Counted from the first letter of the stretch, positions 43,011-53,066 are shown. The stretch is DNA of 64,000 nucleotides from Opeltia flavorubescens (GCA_000442125.1 KE546974.1:1488001-1552000); one strand, 5' to 3'. A program made the numbers and translations. Notes: generated by a model from the letters alone, not told the origin.

Positions 43011-43176
43011 TCATTGGCTAGAGAGACGCCTCTTTGCATCCTCCGAGTCCGGTGCGCGGAGCAAGTTGATGACGAGGCTGATGTATACAAGATTGCAGAT
43101 CGTGGAAAGCATGAAGGTGTAATCATCCCCGGTGTGATGTCGATAGAGAAAGGTCTTCGAGTAGATGCGCAAGGAA
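43011..43176 (-). pseudogene. Fragment of a rhodopsin-fold (Pth11-like) protein
   Basis: After an acceptor (TTTTCAG) the minus strand reads LRIYSKTFLYRHHTGDDYTF then MLSTICNLVYISLVINLL and ends SEDAKRRLSSQ. The pattern R-x-Y-x-[KR]-T-F-x(3)-H/R ... G-D-D followed by a membrane segment is that of fungal integral membrane proteins of the Pth11/rhodopsin-like group. Only one helix remains. The assignment is tentative. Confidence 0.35.
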
Positions 43177-43784
43177 CTGAAAATGAAAAAGAGAAGGATG
43201 CAGATTGCAGCAGTGGCGTACGCATGTCATGCATTTGAGTTGCACCGCCTCTCCAAAGCCATAGTATCAGTGCTGTTTGAGCTCATTGCATTGCCGCTCC
43301 AAATCGAAATCTCCTCCTGGGGTGGCACACCGGCACGCTCTCGGTTTCTCAATAGGCGCCATCGGAGCGCAGCAGCAAGCTTGCTCGGAATGTGCTCCCA
43401 AAGACGATGTCCAAAGGGACCTTGCTCGGCAACACGATGTTCCGGGCGTGGCAACCAGCGTTGACATTAACTAGAAACTTGCCAGACTCGTGATTTGGAT
43501 CCTCTGCAATTCCGCTTGAGTCCATATCAAATCGGTATCCAAGCCATGAAGCCAGGCCCGGGAAGGGCAGTCGGCAAACACGACCCAGTGATACCGTGGA
43601 CACTGTTTGCATTAATGTTCAAGGCAAGCTGGTGGTCCTTGAGTACGCCCAAGAGTTGGGTGGATCCGTCTCGACAGCAAGCTCCTTCGCCCGCTTCTTG
43701 GCTTCTCGGTCTCGTGGCGGCAAAGACAAATCTTAGGTATGATATCAGCTACCTTGCTGTCGGACATGTCGATCTGTCTGTACT
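43177..43784 (-). other. Uncertain decayed coding, mosaic region
   Basis: Several frames on both strands are open for 60-106 codons (for example 43349-43612 minus with FPGLASWLGYRFDMDSSGIA, and 43495-43815 plus), but none can be preferred. The minus reading RWRLLRNRERAGVPPQEEIS up to 43227 may lead into the rhodopsin-like fragment after an intron. Confidence 0.2.
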
Positions 43785-44565
43785 ACTCAGTATTGGCTTC
43801 AAAGGATACATGTAGCTGTTTCCTGAGAGGATCTTGGCGTACGGTGTTTCTTCATGCGACGCCAGGGCAATGAAATTCACCTTGCGAGATAGGTCTTGAA
43901 GTTCGGTTGCCTTCGGTCCCCTTTATCGAAAATGTCGCAAAAGACTTCTTGGAATCCCCGTGAGAGGAGCTGGATGTGTGTAATACTCAGCGCTGGCCTC
44001 AAGGGATACATGTAGCCGTTTGCTGAATTGATCTGAACATACGTTCCTTCCTCACAGGACGCCAGGACGGCTGAAATTCACCTTGCGAGACTGGTCTCGA
44101 GGTTAGGTTGCTATCAGTCTCCTTTATCGAAAGTGTCGCAAAAAACTTCTTGGAATCCGAGCTGGATTGCCCCCTCCTTCGCGAAGTCGACGAGGTTATC
44201 GAAGGAGAAGCCTCTTTCGAGAGGTCCAGCAACCTACGGTCATTTCCGTAGGATTCCGAGAAGCGAGAAACTTGCTCCGTCGGAGTGGAGGACGGAAGTC
44301 CGCTGAAATACACCTTGCCAGACAGGTCTTGAGGTTTGGATGCCTTCGGCCTCCGGCCTCCTTTCTCGAAAATGTCGCAAAAGACTTCTTGGAATTCCCG
44401 TGAGAGGAACTGGATTGTCCGTCCTTCGCGAAGTCGACGAGGTTGTCGAAGAAGCAGTCCCTTTGAGTATTATGTCGCGAGGGACGCGGAATCGAGAGGT
44501 CCAGCAANCNACGNNTATTTNCGTANGATTCCGAGGAGCGAGAGACTTGCTCCGTCGGAGTGGAG
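43785..44565. repeat. Imperfect internal repeats, units of about 185-275 bases
   Basis: A string like CACCTTGCGAGA...GTCTTGA...TTCGGTTGCC...TCGAAAATGTCGCAAAAGAC...TTCTTGGAATCC occurs near 43880, 44080 and 44315. CTCAGTATTGGCTTCAAAGG and CTCAGCGCTGGCCTCAAGGG precede the first two (43785, 43984). CGAGAGGTCCAGCAACCTAC...GCTCCGTCGGAGTGGAG occurs at 44218 and 44491. Undetermined bases lie between 44509 and 44526. On the minus strand the units read STPTEQVSR..SE.YGN..LLDLS, so the repeats may be repeated protein-coding modules. Confidence 0.6.
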
Positions 44566-44639
44566 AAACGAGATCGTTCTTGCATTGCTGTCATCAGTAA
44601 TGTCGCGATCTCGAATATCGTACAAAATGTCAAAGATGA

Positions 44640-45010
44640 TATCATTTCCGTAGTGTGACGCGAGGTCGAAGGTTCAAGTTCATCCTTCTCAAAAAATGGC
44701 TTCGGCTCAAGGGGGACGCTGCTCGCATACTCGCACTCTGCGGCGTTCCAATCGCGGTCGGTCTCCACCTATCTCGTCCTCGTCAGGATACACGGTGTAG
44801 AACGCGGTGCCAGATTGCAAAGTCGATGTCTTCCGGTAATGCACGGCCAAAGATTTGGAGAATGCAAATACGAGAGCTTTGGCCCCCAGTCATAGAGGCT
44901 GATCCCTATGGCTGTAGATTTAAGTTGAGACATTGTCGGTCGGGGATTGTGCTCGATGACAAAATAAATATATTGACGGAGTGTGACACGAGGTCGAAGG
45001 TATGTCATCC
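44640..45010 (-). pseudogene. Minus-strand exon remnants, unknown
   Basis: One frame reads GAKALVFAFSKSLAVHYRKT then LQSGTAFYTVYPDEDEI, and the overlapping one reads DWNAAECEYASSVPLEPKPF and FEKDELEPSTSRHTTEM. They look like consecutive pieces of one protein split by a frame break or a short intron. They run directly into the repeat array. Family unknown. Confidence 0.35.
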
Positions 45011-45344
45011 CACTCGTGAGCTCGTAGCCACGAATATATCGCCAAGAGTCATTGCCCTGCTACTTTTGATGAACTCATGCAAATTCCCTCGTATTACCTC
45101 GGTGTCTCCCCAGCCAAAAGAAGTAACGTCTCCTCAACAAAAGGAAGCAATCATTTCCCGACCTAAGAGAAGCCAGCTCTCTTCAGTCGATGGAAACCAT
45201 CTCTTCCAAGTGCTTCCAAGACCACTTCAATCATGGTCAGAAAGCTTACACCTCTCAATTTAGGAGGATTGCCCCCTTTGTCAATGGCACGACGGTCCCC
45301 CGCTGATGGGCGACGATATCGGCGTTTGGGGGTCGGAGAAACGG

Positions 45345-45525
45345 GAGAATCGTTGGTACTGGAAACGTCGGCATTGCTGGCGGAGTTCGAAGCCACGCAA
45401 GCCAGAAATGTAGTGCCAGATGTTGTACCTCGGGGTGGCTCCGAAAGAAATCCAGCGCAGCTCGTGACATACTCTCGTTGGTACTGGAAACGTCGGCATC
45501 GCTGGCGGAGTCCTGAGCTTGGCAA
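45345..45525. repeat. Short direct repeat, spacing 126 bases
   Basis: TCGTTGGTACTGGAAACGTC followed by GGCATTGCTGGCGGAGT at about 45351 recurs, with one change, at about 45477. The copies lie in the sequence downstream of the SprT-like gene. They may mark a small tandem duplication. Confidence 0.5.
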
Positions 45526-45639
45526 GACGAGGAGTATTGGAAAGAAGTACCGGTCGAAGAGACAGAATCCGAGCACAATGGTAGAAGAGGCACCTCGTCC
45601 GGGCGCTACAGAGCCAGGGTGAGAAAATTGGCAGAGCGA

Positions 45640-45960
45640 TGGCTGCCGAATCGCTGACAGGATATTGCGCTGATACATAAGGGAGCTCCCGTAGGATACA
45701 AACGACTGGGTGATTTGTTGTGCGGATGTAGTAAACTCTCTGTACCATTGTGGCGCCACGAACAGGCCTCGTCACGCAAAACAGGGAAGGATCTGGTAGC
45801 ACCGCCAGCGAGGCTGTTGGCGACCGAACTGGCTTATTCTGGACGTCGATACCACGATGGCAGAGGGAAGAGTGCGCTGTTTGACGACCCATGCTTGAGC
45901 TTCGGTCTTTGCCCACCAGTTTGCATAGCGTGCTTGGTTGATCTCAGACAGGATTTTTTC
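45640..45960 (-). other. Open reading beyond the SprT-like stop codon
   Basis: In the same frame as the SprT-like gene, the sequence after its TGA reads EKILSEINQARYANWWAKTE, AQAWVVKQRTLPSAIVVST and, past a second TGA, APQWYREFTTSAQQITQSF. This is more ordered than chance frames here. Both stops fit CGA-to-TGA change, so the ancestral protein may have extended about 100 residues further. Confidence 0.4.
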
Positions 45961-46953
45961 TCATCCTTGGTGCCCATTGTTCAAAGACTCCTGCCAGCGG
46001 CAATCCTCGTACTCCCAAGTGCTCGTGAGGTTCAGGTCAAATCTCCCCAGGAAGCCAAAGGTCTGATTGGCGGCTCTTTCGACTAGGCAAGCAAGGTAGA
46101 AGAAGGAATTGCTATGGCCCGTGCAGGAAGTTTGGATGCCGTGGATCCCTCCAGGATTGCAATCTTGACAATGGCACAGGTGTATGACGTCGAAGACGTG
46201 GCACATCTCGTGGAGAAGGGTGCTAAGCACCTCCATTGCATCAGCACCTGAAACATACTCCTTGCCGTTCGATTTCCGCAAGATGGAGATTTCTATGTCG
46301 TCGAGTGTGGTAAAGGATGTCCTTCCCAGCGCGTCATCTTCTAAGCTATCGGCCCAGTCGATCTCGATGCCCGATGGCGGTCGGTTGCTGCTGCTGCTGC
46401 TACCATAAGTCTGTACAGTCTCGTTCGTACGGCAGTCAAATGTCCTTATACCGAGGCCATAGTTGATCCCATCAATGAGGTTGTTGAAAGACTTCGCTTG
46501 CTGAATTGATCTAGGAAGGATCGGTGGCAAGCTATTGTCGAAGAATTTGGCGTTGAAAAACATGTACAAACATACGAGAGCGGCAGCGTTATGAGTTGGA
46601 ACAACTGGACCATTCTCATCGTCTCCGAGTCGAATGCTCTCGTTTGCGAGCCATTCATCTATTCCATTTCCTATGATGCTGTACCAGGCTTGACGGTTCA
46701 CTTTGCCTTTAAGCCAGTCCCGACGGAGTTCCTGTTGATCTACGACTTTTCTAAGGTCGGCTACGACGCGTAGCTGTGCGTATGGGGAATGGCCGTGGAT
46801 TGATCGTATTTCCTGGACATCTCGTTGACGAGGATTTGGATGTAGGAGGTAATTCATTGTGGCTATGGCAAGAAGTTTGATGAGATGGATTTGAGGAGTG
46901 TTCAAGGAAGAAAGAATTTGGAAGATACTAGTGAGTCTTCTGGCTCTCCGCAA
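45961..46953 (-). CDS. SprT-like zinc metalloprotease family protein
   Basis: The open frame has 330 codons. The second Met (46857, MNYLLHPNPRQRDVQEIR) is the likelier start because the 32 residues before it look like leader sequence. The zinc site HEMCH is at residues 248-252 of the long form, and TSCTGHSNSFF at 275-285 supplies the expected downstream His. A Cys cluster (CHCQDC, 260-265) lies between. This is the layout of SprT-like proteins, minimal metalloproteases related to Spartan/Wss1-type enzymes that act on DNA-protein adducts. Whether this fungal member does so is not known. The frame remains protein-like beyond the stop, so the C-terminus may be truncated. A decayed, chimeric second copy is at 6395. 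No intron is needed. Confidence 0.7.
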   Translation of the reverse strand: MRRARRLTSIFQILSSLNTPQIHLIKLLAIATMNYLLHPNPRQRDVQEIRSIHGHSPYAQLRVVADLRKVVDQQELRRDWLKGKVNRQAWYSIIGNGIDEWLANESIRLGDDENGPVVPTHNAAALVCLYMFFNAKFFDNSLPPILPRSIQQAKSFNNLIDGINYGLGIRTFDCRTNETVQTYGSSSSSNRPPSGIEIDWADSLEDDALGRTSFTTLDDIEISILRKSNGKEYVSGADAMEVLSTLLHEMCHVFDVIHLCHCQDCNPGGIHGIQTSCTGHSNSFFYLACLVERAANQTFGFLGRFDLNLTSTWEYEDCRWQESLNNGHQG

Positions 46954-47840
46954 GCAAGAGAGTAATGGGCTCGATTAAAGTGATTGAAGATAGTGGACGA
47001 AAGCCTAAGTATGCTTGAGCTATGGTATCACTGTAGGTAAGATACAGATGGGTAAGGACGTGCTCGAAGGATGAGTGTAATTGGCAAAGGAAGTTATCAT
47101 ACAGGGTTCAAGATCACAACAACATGCATGTTTTCACACTAGTGAAGGACGGCACCATTGGATGCCGAGACACAGGGTATGCCGTCAATCAAACACCTTT
47201 ACTCGACGAAATCTTCCAAAACTTTGCACATAAGCTCACAGCTAAATTCTCCTACATTGACAATTGCTTGAGGCCGTTGCTGCTGCTGTAAAGGGGCTCC
47301 ATAAAAGCTCAATCTTGGTAGACTTCCTCACCTCTCTTTGCCTGCCTATGAGCCCTGAACAGAGCTATGAAACTAGCTAAAAAAGCAACACCAACAGTAG
47401 ACTCCCCTATATCAAGCAATCGCTACCTCGACATCCCTGCTCTATTCAAACCATGCTGTACAAACTCGCCGCCATCTACCAAATCGCAACACACCATCCC
47501 CTCCCACCCCCCTTCTCCCTCCCCCCAAGACCTCTTTCCGCGCGAATCGATGCATCGACTTCTTCGCAGCCTGTTCTACGCCGCTGTACAGCTATAATAC
47601 GTTTGCTATGTGATTGGATTCATGTGTTTCGTTTTATTAGTCAGGAGGCAGTAGTTCTGTCGGAGATAGAGATTCATTCACGTTGGTACTTCATAGTGAA
47701 GGCAGTATTACTAGTGTCTACATGGGTTGAGTAAACAAAGTTGGGTTATTCATGATTAAGTCATCGATTTCGTACCTTCGATCTTCCTCCATGGACCTTA
47801 GAATCTTCTTCAGCTTCTTTTCTGCTCTCCAGAGTTCAAC
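46954..47840. other. Divergent intergenic region
   Basis: This lies between the minus-strand protease gene and the plus-strand gene at 47841 and should hold both promoters. A C-rich stretch (CTCCCACCCCCCTTCTCCCT) at about 47500 and short frames at 47367-47734 have no clear coding order. No repeat or RNA gene seen. Confidence 0.3.
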
Positions 47841-48940
47841 ATGGATACCCTTACTTTACGCAACTTATGTGCTCTATCTGCCATCATTGCAGCTACCTTC
47901 CTGCTGCTCACCCACCTTCAGCCACTCCATGATACATCCACCCTTCCCCACTCCCAAGGTCACGCCCACGCCCACCATAAACGAGCCGTCTCCCCGACCT
48001 TCAAAAACCTCAGTTGCAAAGGCAAGCAATACTGGGAAGAAGGCGTCCTCCCCGCCTTCGCCGGCCAATCACGATTCCCAGCCCCAAACTTCGGCGGCGC
48101 CGAAGACCCCCTCGCGGACTCCGGATGGATCATGACAGAAGACATGAAAGAACTCCCCGCCTGGTGGAAGGACGCATTCAAAACGGCAAAGTTCAAGGTC
48201 CCCAAGGAAGGCATGCGGCAGATCAAACTCGAGCAAGATGACCGCTTTTCGAATGATTTCGGGGAGCAGGTAAGCTGTGCAAGACCCCTTCCTACATCAC
48301 ACCTAATGGCCCAGTGTCCAAGAAGAATGTGGATAGACTAATCCTGGGTGAAATTGGAGAGCAGATTGATACAAACGGCTGGTACCATGGCAATTACTTC
48401 CCGCAATACAATATGATAATCATGTACTCAACCTTCAGTCCGCGCTGGCGTCTCGAAAAGAAACGTTTTCCTCCCAATATGACGCGCATCCCTCCGGCTG
48501 ATATCCCGCGTTACCTTCCGCGCATGAACCAGCTTTCGGACCTTGTATGGTATGCCTGGACACGCATTCAACCCGCCAATAAACTCTCTTCATTCCGTTA
48601 CTACGCTGTCGAGGGGATTGTGAACGACCCTACGGAGGCACTCATGCTTTCAATTCTCCAGAACGTACGCAAGACGACAGATGTACCCTACAACAAGCGT
48701 ATTACTTTCGACCTGAGAAGTGAAGAAGGGCAAGCACTTTTCGGAAGCCCGAATGGATTGGCGGTGATTTGGATGCTGATACATCATGCGGATGTGCTGG
48801 GGAGGAGGGAGGTGAGGGTTACGATTTGGAATAGTGTGAATACAAATAACTTGGGGAATTATTTGTTTATGATCTGGGATCTTATTCCTGCTGGGAAAAA
48901 GGGGACGTTTGGGAAGGTGGAGAAGGGGTTTGGAGGGTAG
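47841..48940 (+). CDS. Membrane-anchored or secreted conserved-looking protein
   Basis: The ATG at 47841 opens with an anchor (LCALSAIIAATFLLLTHL), then a His-rich linker and a globular part with GWIMTEDMKELPAWWKDAFK. The second half, in another frame, reads GEIGEQIDTNGWYHGNYFPQ, SDLVWYAWTRIQPANKLSSF and WNSVNTNNLGNYLFMIWDLI to the stop at 48940. Two explanations join the halves. One is a 53-nt intron (48270-48322, donor GTAAGC, CTAAT branch at 48303), giving 348 residues. The other is a one-base loss near 48257-48268, because the same stretch is open as GKLCKTPSYITPNGPVSKK with coding-like third positions, giving about 366 residues. G/C-rich third codon positions mark it as an ordinary host gene. 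I do not know its function. Confidence 0.7.
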
Positions 48941-49197
48941 GGTCTTTTTTTTTTGGTTATGGATGTTGTAGGATTTAGTTGGGACTTGGGAATGTTATCT
49001 ATCATTGGATCTTGACACATCGACTTTAAGAACGATGACTTGATTGGGTACATTCAACCAGCTCTCTATCATAGGTATTTCTTGATTGTAGACGACAAGA
49101 CAGATCCACAAAAGTTTTATTACCACCGCCTTTCCTCATTCCCACCTTCTTCATCCAACCTCTGCACATAGATACCTCGATGTCTTTCAACTCGTTC

Positions 49198-49464
49198 CTA
49201 CTGCAACCCCTCCCTACTGAACCAAACCCAAACAACCCATCTCAACAACCTCAACAATCCCCCTGAGCGATACCACTCCTTAATATCAAACGCCTTGACT
49301 CTCGTCGGCACATACCTCTCCCTACGATCCGGGCTGAACTCCTCCCTAGAACGAGAAGTACGATACTCCATTGTACGGCCGCGCTCGACTATCACTCCTG
49401 TCATAAATATCGCTTTGAAGCATATGGAATCTGCCATAGGTCCGTGAGTATAAAGCTTCGGCAA
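49198..49464 (-). CDS. Small basic protein with hydrophobic C-terminus
   Basis: The frame gives 88 residues, or 79 from the second Met at 49437 (MADSICFKAIFMTGVIVERG). It is Arg/Glu-rich in the middle (SRSREEFSPDRRERYVPTR) and ends LLRLLRWVVWVWFSREGLQ, a possible membrane-binding helix. It has no overlap with the convergent gene at 47841. Not recognised; it could be a small mitochondrial or membrane-associated protein. Confidence 0.45.
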   Translation of the reverse strand: MPKLYTHGPMADSICFKAIFMTGVIVERGRTMEYRTSRSREEFSPDRRERYVPTRVKAFDIKEWYRSGGLLRLLRWVVWVWFSREGLQ

Positions 49465-49667
49465 GTTGTTGAATTGCCGAAAACGATCAGCTGGTGATGG
49501 CTGGTGAAAATGATAGGTAAAGAGATGATACCACGATTTGATACACCTCCCTATCTTGCAGCCTGACTTTCTTGATCAAGCATTCCGGTACGTCTTCCAC
49601 GCAACACAAATTCAGGAGTTAATTGCCCCTTGCCGGCCATATCAAAAGCCTTGTTCTACAATCAACA

Positions 49668-49942
49668 ATGGCAGACCCAGCCGCTATCAATGGCCAATGC
49701 AATCAAGCTCCTGGTACATATTCACCGTATCTGCTGTTCAATACCACCAATGCCATCTACTGATACACCCTATAGTCAACGCCCAAGACGAGCGAGGAAG
49801 AAGATCCGCCGCCCCCTCCCCAGAACCAGAGCGACAGCGAAGAGAGGGAGCGCCGTCTCTAGAGCCAATGCCCAGCCAATCCGATCGCTTCCCTCCGCCG
49901 TTTGAGTTCATTCGCCGCCGCCACATGTCCAAGGGGAAATAG
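49668..49942 (+). CDS. Two-exon 70-residue basic protein
   Basis: Exon 1 (49668-49713) starts in a good context (CAACAATGG) and reads MADPAAINGQCNQAP. A 62-nt intron (49714-49775, donor GTACAT, branch TACTGAT, acceptor TATAG) leads to exon 2 (49776-49942): NAQDERGRRSAAPSPEPERQ, MPSQSDRFPPPFEFIRRRHM and SKGK. Splicing keeps frame and phase exactly. The longer unspliced frame from 49538 is a shadow. The protein looks disordered and basic. No family recognised. Confidence 0.65.
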
Positions 49943-51044
49943 TCAATGGCTGTAGAGCCTGGGCAGGACGATGAGGATGACAGGAGTCAGTGAATTTGGG
50001 TGTTTTCAGATCGAGGTATCGTGTTGTAATGATAGAGGGAAGGAGGAGGATTTGGCTGGTGGAACCTGAAGTTTGCCTTGTTTGAATAAAAGGAGGTTTG
50101 CGTTGTCTGTTCGTTCCTTTTCGCATGCTTGTAGAGCCTTTGTGACGTACTATATCAATGCAGCAACCCTTTGAGTGTCAGCTTCACTACATGGACTGTA
50201 CGGAATCATGCCACCCATCCTCTTAGTCAACTTCAGTCTATTCACAACACATCCACATGGCAGAGAGGGATCTGCCTCCCTCAAATCATAACACTACTTC
50301 GTCATTGCATTGGACCCTCTGGAGGAATAAATACCGGGATGCTCAAGATCAAGCTTGGGAGGTTGTTTGGAAGGGACGGGAGTGGATCCAGGTACTTTAT
50401 CAAGATGATTAAGGCTGGCGATTACAGCGACGAGACTACGACTCTTTACCGCAAGCAGTGAATCACTAGCAGTGACGGAAACCGCTACCTCGATGGTACT
50501 GTTCCGATAAGCACAAGAAGAGTAATGGTGGAGGTCCTCTGTGTGCGGGTCTTCCGGGCGTGCGGGTCTGTGCTTGGACAACCATTCCTATTCTGCTAGC
50601 AGCAATGCCCCTAAAAGCTATTATCTCAGGTCGTGGTAATTCCCAGCAACTTGTCCTTCCTGGAACGCACTGCAGACGGCCGGTTTCTCTGATTCAAAGA
50701 AGCAAATGGGTAGTTCAGCTTGGTCTCCTGGATGCAATGCATAACGAGATGTTCGTAAAGACCGTAAATTGGATCAATTACAAATTAATGCTTCTGCGCT
50801 GGCCACTCGCTGCCAACAATCGTGCAGTCGAGGGCAATTGCGGAGCCCTTGTACGTATCTAACGAGTTTTACCATCCAGTGACGACGTTGCGGAAGCTTG
50901 TCTCTTTTGTCGACATGGCTTGGCGGCCAAGGCGAAGCTGGAAACCATTTTCCCTAGATCACCTCACCGCTCCCACTTTAGCTCCCACAACATATTATTT
51001 TCCGATCAGGTCGACAACTACCTTCGACGAGTTACATTCTTAAT
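49943..51044. other. Intergenic, possible small exons
   Basis: Plausible but unproven readings are YFIKMIKAGDYSDETTTLYR (50327-50461) and VSLIQRSKWVVQLGLLDAMH (50602-50862). A pyrimidine-rich leader with TTATTTTCC (about 50990) precedes the gene at 51045. Confidence 0.25.
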
Positions 51045-51653
51045 ATGCCGGTATTATCTCGTCCTCGCCCAACCAAGGGTACTGCCTTGAGCGACATCGC
51101 AAAATTGTCAGGCACCGCTAACGATCCTTACTCGGATTCTTGGAAATGTAGCACATGCCTCTCACAGCTTTCTGGATGTGCATGCTAATATTAGAGCCTG
51201 AAACAGACATGAGCGAACACCCCATTCTCGGCTTCATGGGCGCCAGTGACGGAGAAAATTCTTCCAGGGCGAAGCTTCCTTCGAATTCCGACTATTCTAC
51301 AAATGGAGAGTCTTCTTCGGGTAAGGCAATCTTGTATAACGGCTTTTTTCCCTCAAAGATAACGTGTTGATCCCAGTGGAAACAAGCTCGACTCTAGATG
51401 GCATGTATGAGGATGAGAGGGATGGGTACGATTCGAGAAAGTCCTCCTCTACTCCATTCGTGGGCCCGGGATAATAACGTCCTTCTACAGGCGTATTCAG
51501 CCACACCGACAAAGGTGACGAGAAGAGAGCCACGATTCGCGAGCAACAATTCATGAGGGCGAAAGAGAGGTATGGAACAAGTCCACCAGTAATATTTTGA
51601 TAGTCATTGACAGGGCTTTTCAGCGCACGCCTGTACAAGAAGCAGACGAGTAA
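51045..51653 (+). pseudogene. Four-exon gene with Gln-to-stop changes, unknown family
   Basis: Exons are 51045-51147, 51195-51320, 51377-51569 and 51614-51653, with GT/AG introns of 47, 56 and 44 nt in consistent phases. They read MPVLSRPRPTKGTALSDIAK, then MSEHPILGFMGASDGENSS, then STLDGMYEDERDGYDSRKSS and DKGDEKRATIREQQFMRAKE, and end RTPVQEADE. Three codons are stops (one TAG at the first junction, a TAATAA pair in exon 3), all explained by CAG/CAA to TAG/TAA. The Ser/Asp-rich part resembles the remnant at 1699. It lies 16 bases upstream of the family C gene, so the two may once have been one transcript or a tight pair. Confidence 0.55.
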
Positions 51654-51668
51654 ATTGCACCTGCTCTC

Positions 51669-52154
51669 ATGAATCCCATCGGATCCCGACTAACCGGTGC
51701 AAATTCAGACAAAGACCGTGAAGACCAATACGCCAAGGTCCGAGATGAGGCAATTTCGGACTGGGATAATCTACACCCTGCGCAATCCTTCGTCACCCAT
51801 CCTGAGGAGATGTTATGGCGTCCGATATGTATGCGCTTCCCCATCACCACATCACCTCTACAGCAGCTGATAGATTTCCCTTCCTGTCTAGTCTCTGGAA
51901 TGGAGAGCGCCAATATGGCGGCCATGTTCTCGGAAATATACCCGCCCAAAATGCCTCGTCCGGGCACAAAAACCAACGCATGGGATTTCGTCGAGAAGCT
52001 TACGGATTGGGCGGACTCTTGTCGACAGAGACGTGAGACATATGAGGAGAACTATGCGGATGCGGCAAGCATTGAAGAGAAAAAGGCAGCTCGCCGCGCG
52101 CATATTAAGAAGTTGCTGAAGCGTATGAAGAAGGAGGAGGCGTCTGGGAAGTGA
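51669..52154 (+). CDS. Family C protein, helical, unknown function
   Basis: 161 residues from the ATG at 51669. The N-terminus (DREDQYAKVRDEAISDWDNL) leads to the conserved QSFVTHPEEMLWRP, then a middle part, then AWDFVEKLTDWADSCRQRRE, and a Lys-rich helical tail (KKLLKRMKKEEASGK). A 45-nt intron (GTATGC...CTGATAG, about 51826-51870) would also keep the frame, so the middle part may be spliced out. Decayed copies of the N-terminal part (5167) and the C-terminal helix (1909) lie elsewhere on the same strand. No domain recognised. The basic tail might bind nucleic acid; that is inference. Confidence 0.6.
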   Translation: MNPIGSRLTGANSDKDREDQYAKVRDEAISDWDNLHPAQSFVTHPEEMLWRPICMRFPITTSPLQQLIDFPSCLVSGMESANMAAMFSEIYPPKMPRPGTKTNAWDFVEKLTDWADSCRQRRETYEENYADAASIEEKKAARRAHIKKLLKRMKKEEASGK

Positions 52155-52700
52155 TACCTTATTGCATTGGTGGTCAACGACTGCGACAGGGGTTGAAGGC
52201 TTTTTTTGAGGTAGACGTTGCAAACGGGACTTCCTTCTCGAATAGTGTGTATCGGATAGACTGCGAGGTTTTCTATTAGAAAGACAACTTTCCTGATTGC
52301 AATGCCATTGTACAAAATCCATGCTTCGCCTTCCGATCGTCGGAAGCTTGGGTTAAATGAATTGGCGTCTCAACTCCGAAAATTCGAGACTACCAATGTC
52401 AACGGCAAACCTAATACACGTCCCCCCTATCGACCCAAATACTTTCCTTCGCGATGTAGAGGGAGACTCGTGTAAATACCGGCACCAAAAGAATATCCCC
52501 TATACCCGGGACTCTAACAAGAATACCCCCTCTCAAACATCGGGATCATATGTAAGGCTGACGCTCAGATGCCTGGTGCAGAGAATATTCAGCTTTGGCA
52601 TCGGTAATTGATGGGAGCGATACTACAACGGACGCGCTTAATCTTCCCTAGACAGTTCTGGTGGCGATGCATCGGCCGCTGACCTTGAGGGACTAGATAA

Positions 52701-53066
52701 CATAACTCCGCATCAATCGCACTAGGGGACATTGCTCTTGGTACATCAGGGCGTGACGCAATCAAAAAGGTTGAGACCGTAGCGATCGGTACCGTAGAGA
52801 CACATGCTGTCACAAATCCCAGGAACACTACTGTTCAAGCCCGAGAAGACTATACCGGCAAGGCATTGAGATCGGCGCGGGCGCAAGCTCGCAAGGAGAA
52901 GTCCATTGCAAGAATTCTCCCAGTCCGTAAGAATAAAGCGACACTGCCGACTAAGACCCCTACTCTCCGTCGCTCCTCCCGTGTGCGCGCCATGAAGTCT
53001 CCCAAAACCCAGGCAGGGTCGGCAGTAGCGAAGGAGCTCAAGGCTAAGTCGAGGCTTGACCGATAG
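52701..53066 (+). CDS. Family F basic protein, 5' end missing
   Basis: The frame is open from just after a TAA at 52698 to a stop at 53064, but its first ATG is far downstream, so an upstream exon or a lost start is needed. It reads TSGRDAIKKVETVAIGTVET, AREDYTGKALRSARAQARKE, KSIARILPVRKNK and LRRSSRVRAMKSPKTQAGS. The protein is strongly basic. A decayed copy is at 18690. Nuclear location is likely from composition alone. Confidence 0.55.
   Translation, partial: HNSASIALGDIALGTSGRDAIKKVETVAIGTVETHAVTNPRNTTVQAREDYTGKALRSARAQARKEKSIARILPVRKNKATLPTKTPTLRRSSRVRAMKSPKTQAGSAVAKELKAKSRLDR

Noticed and set aside
41395-43234. A single large receptor or transporter gene on the minus strand
   Set aside because: The pieces belong to families that do not occur together in one protein and change frame at each joint without usable splice sites, so a mosaic is the better reading.
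45163-45916. Three overlapping minus-strand frames of 112-211 codons
   Set aside because: Only the frame continuous with the SprT-like gene reads as ordered protein; the others are out-of-frame shadows across a short direct repeat.
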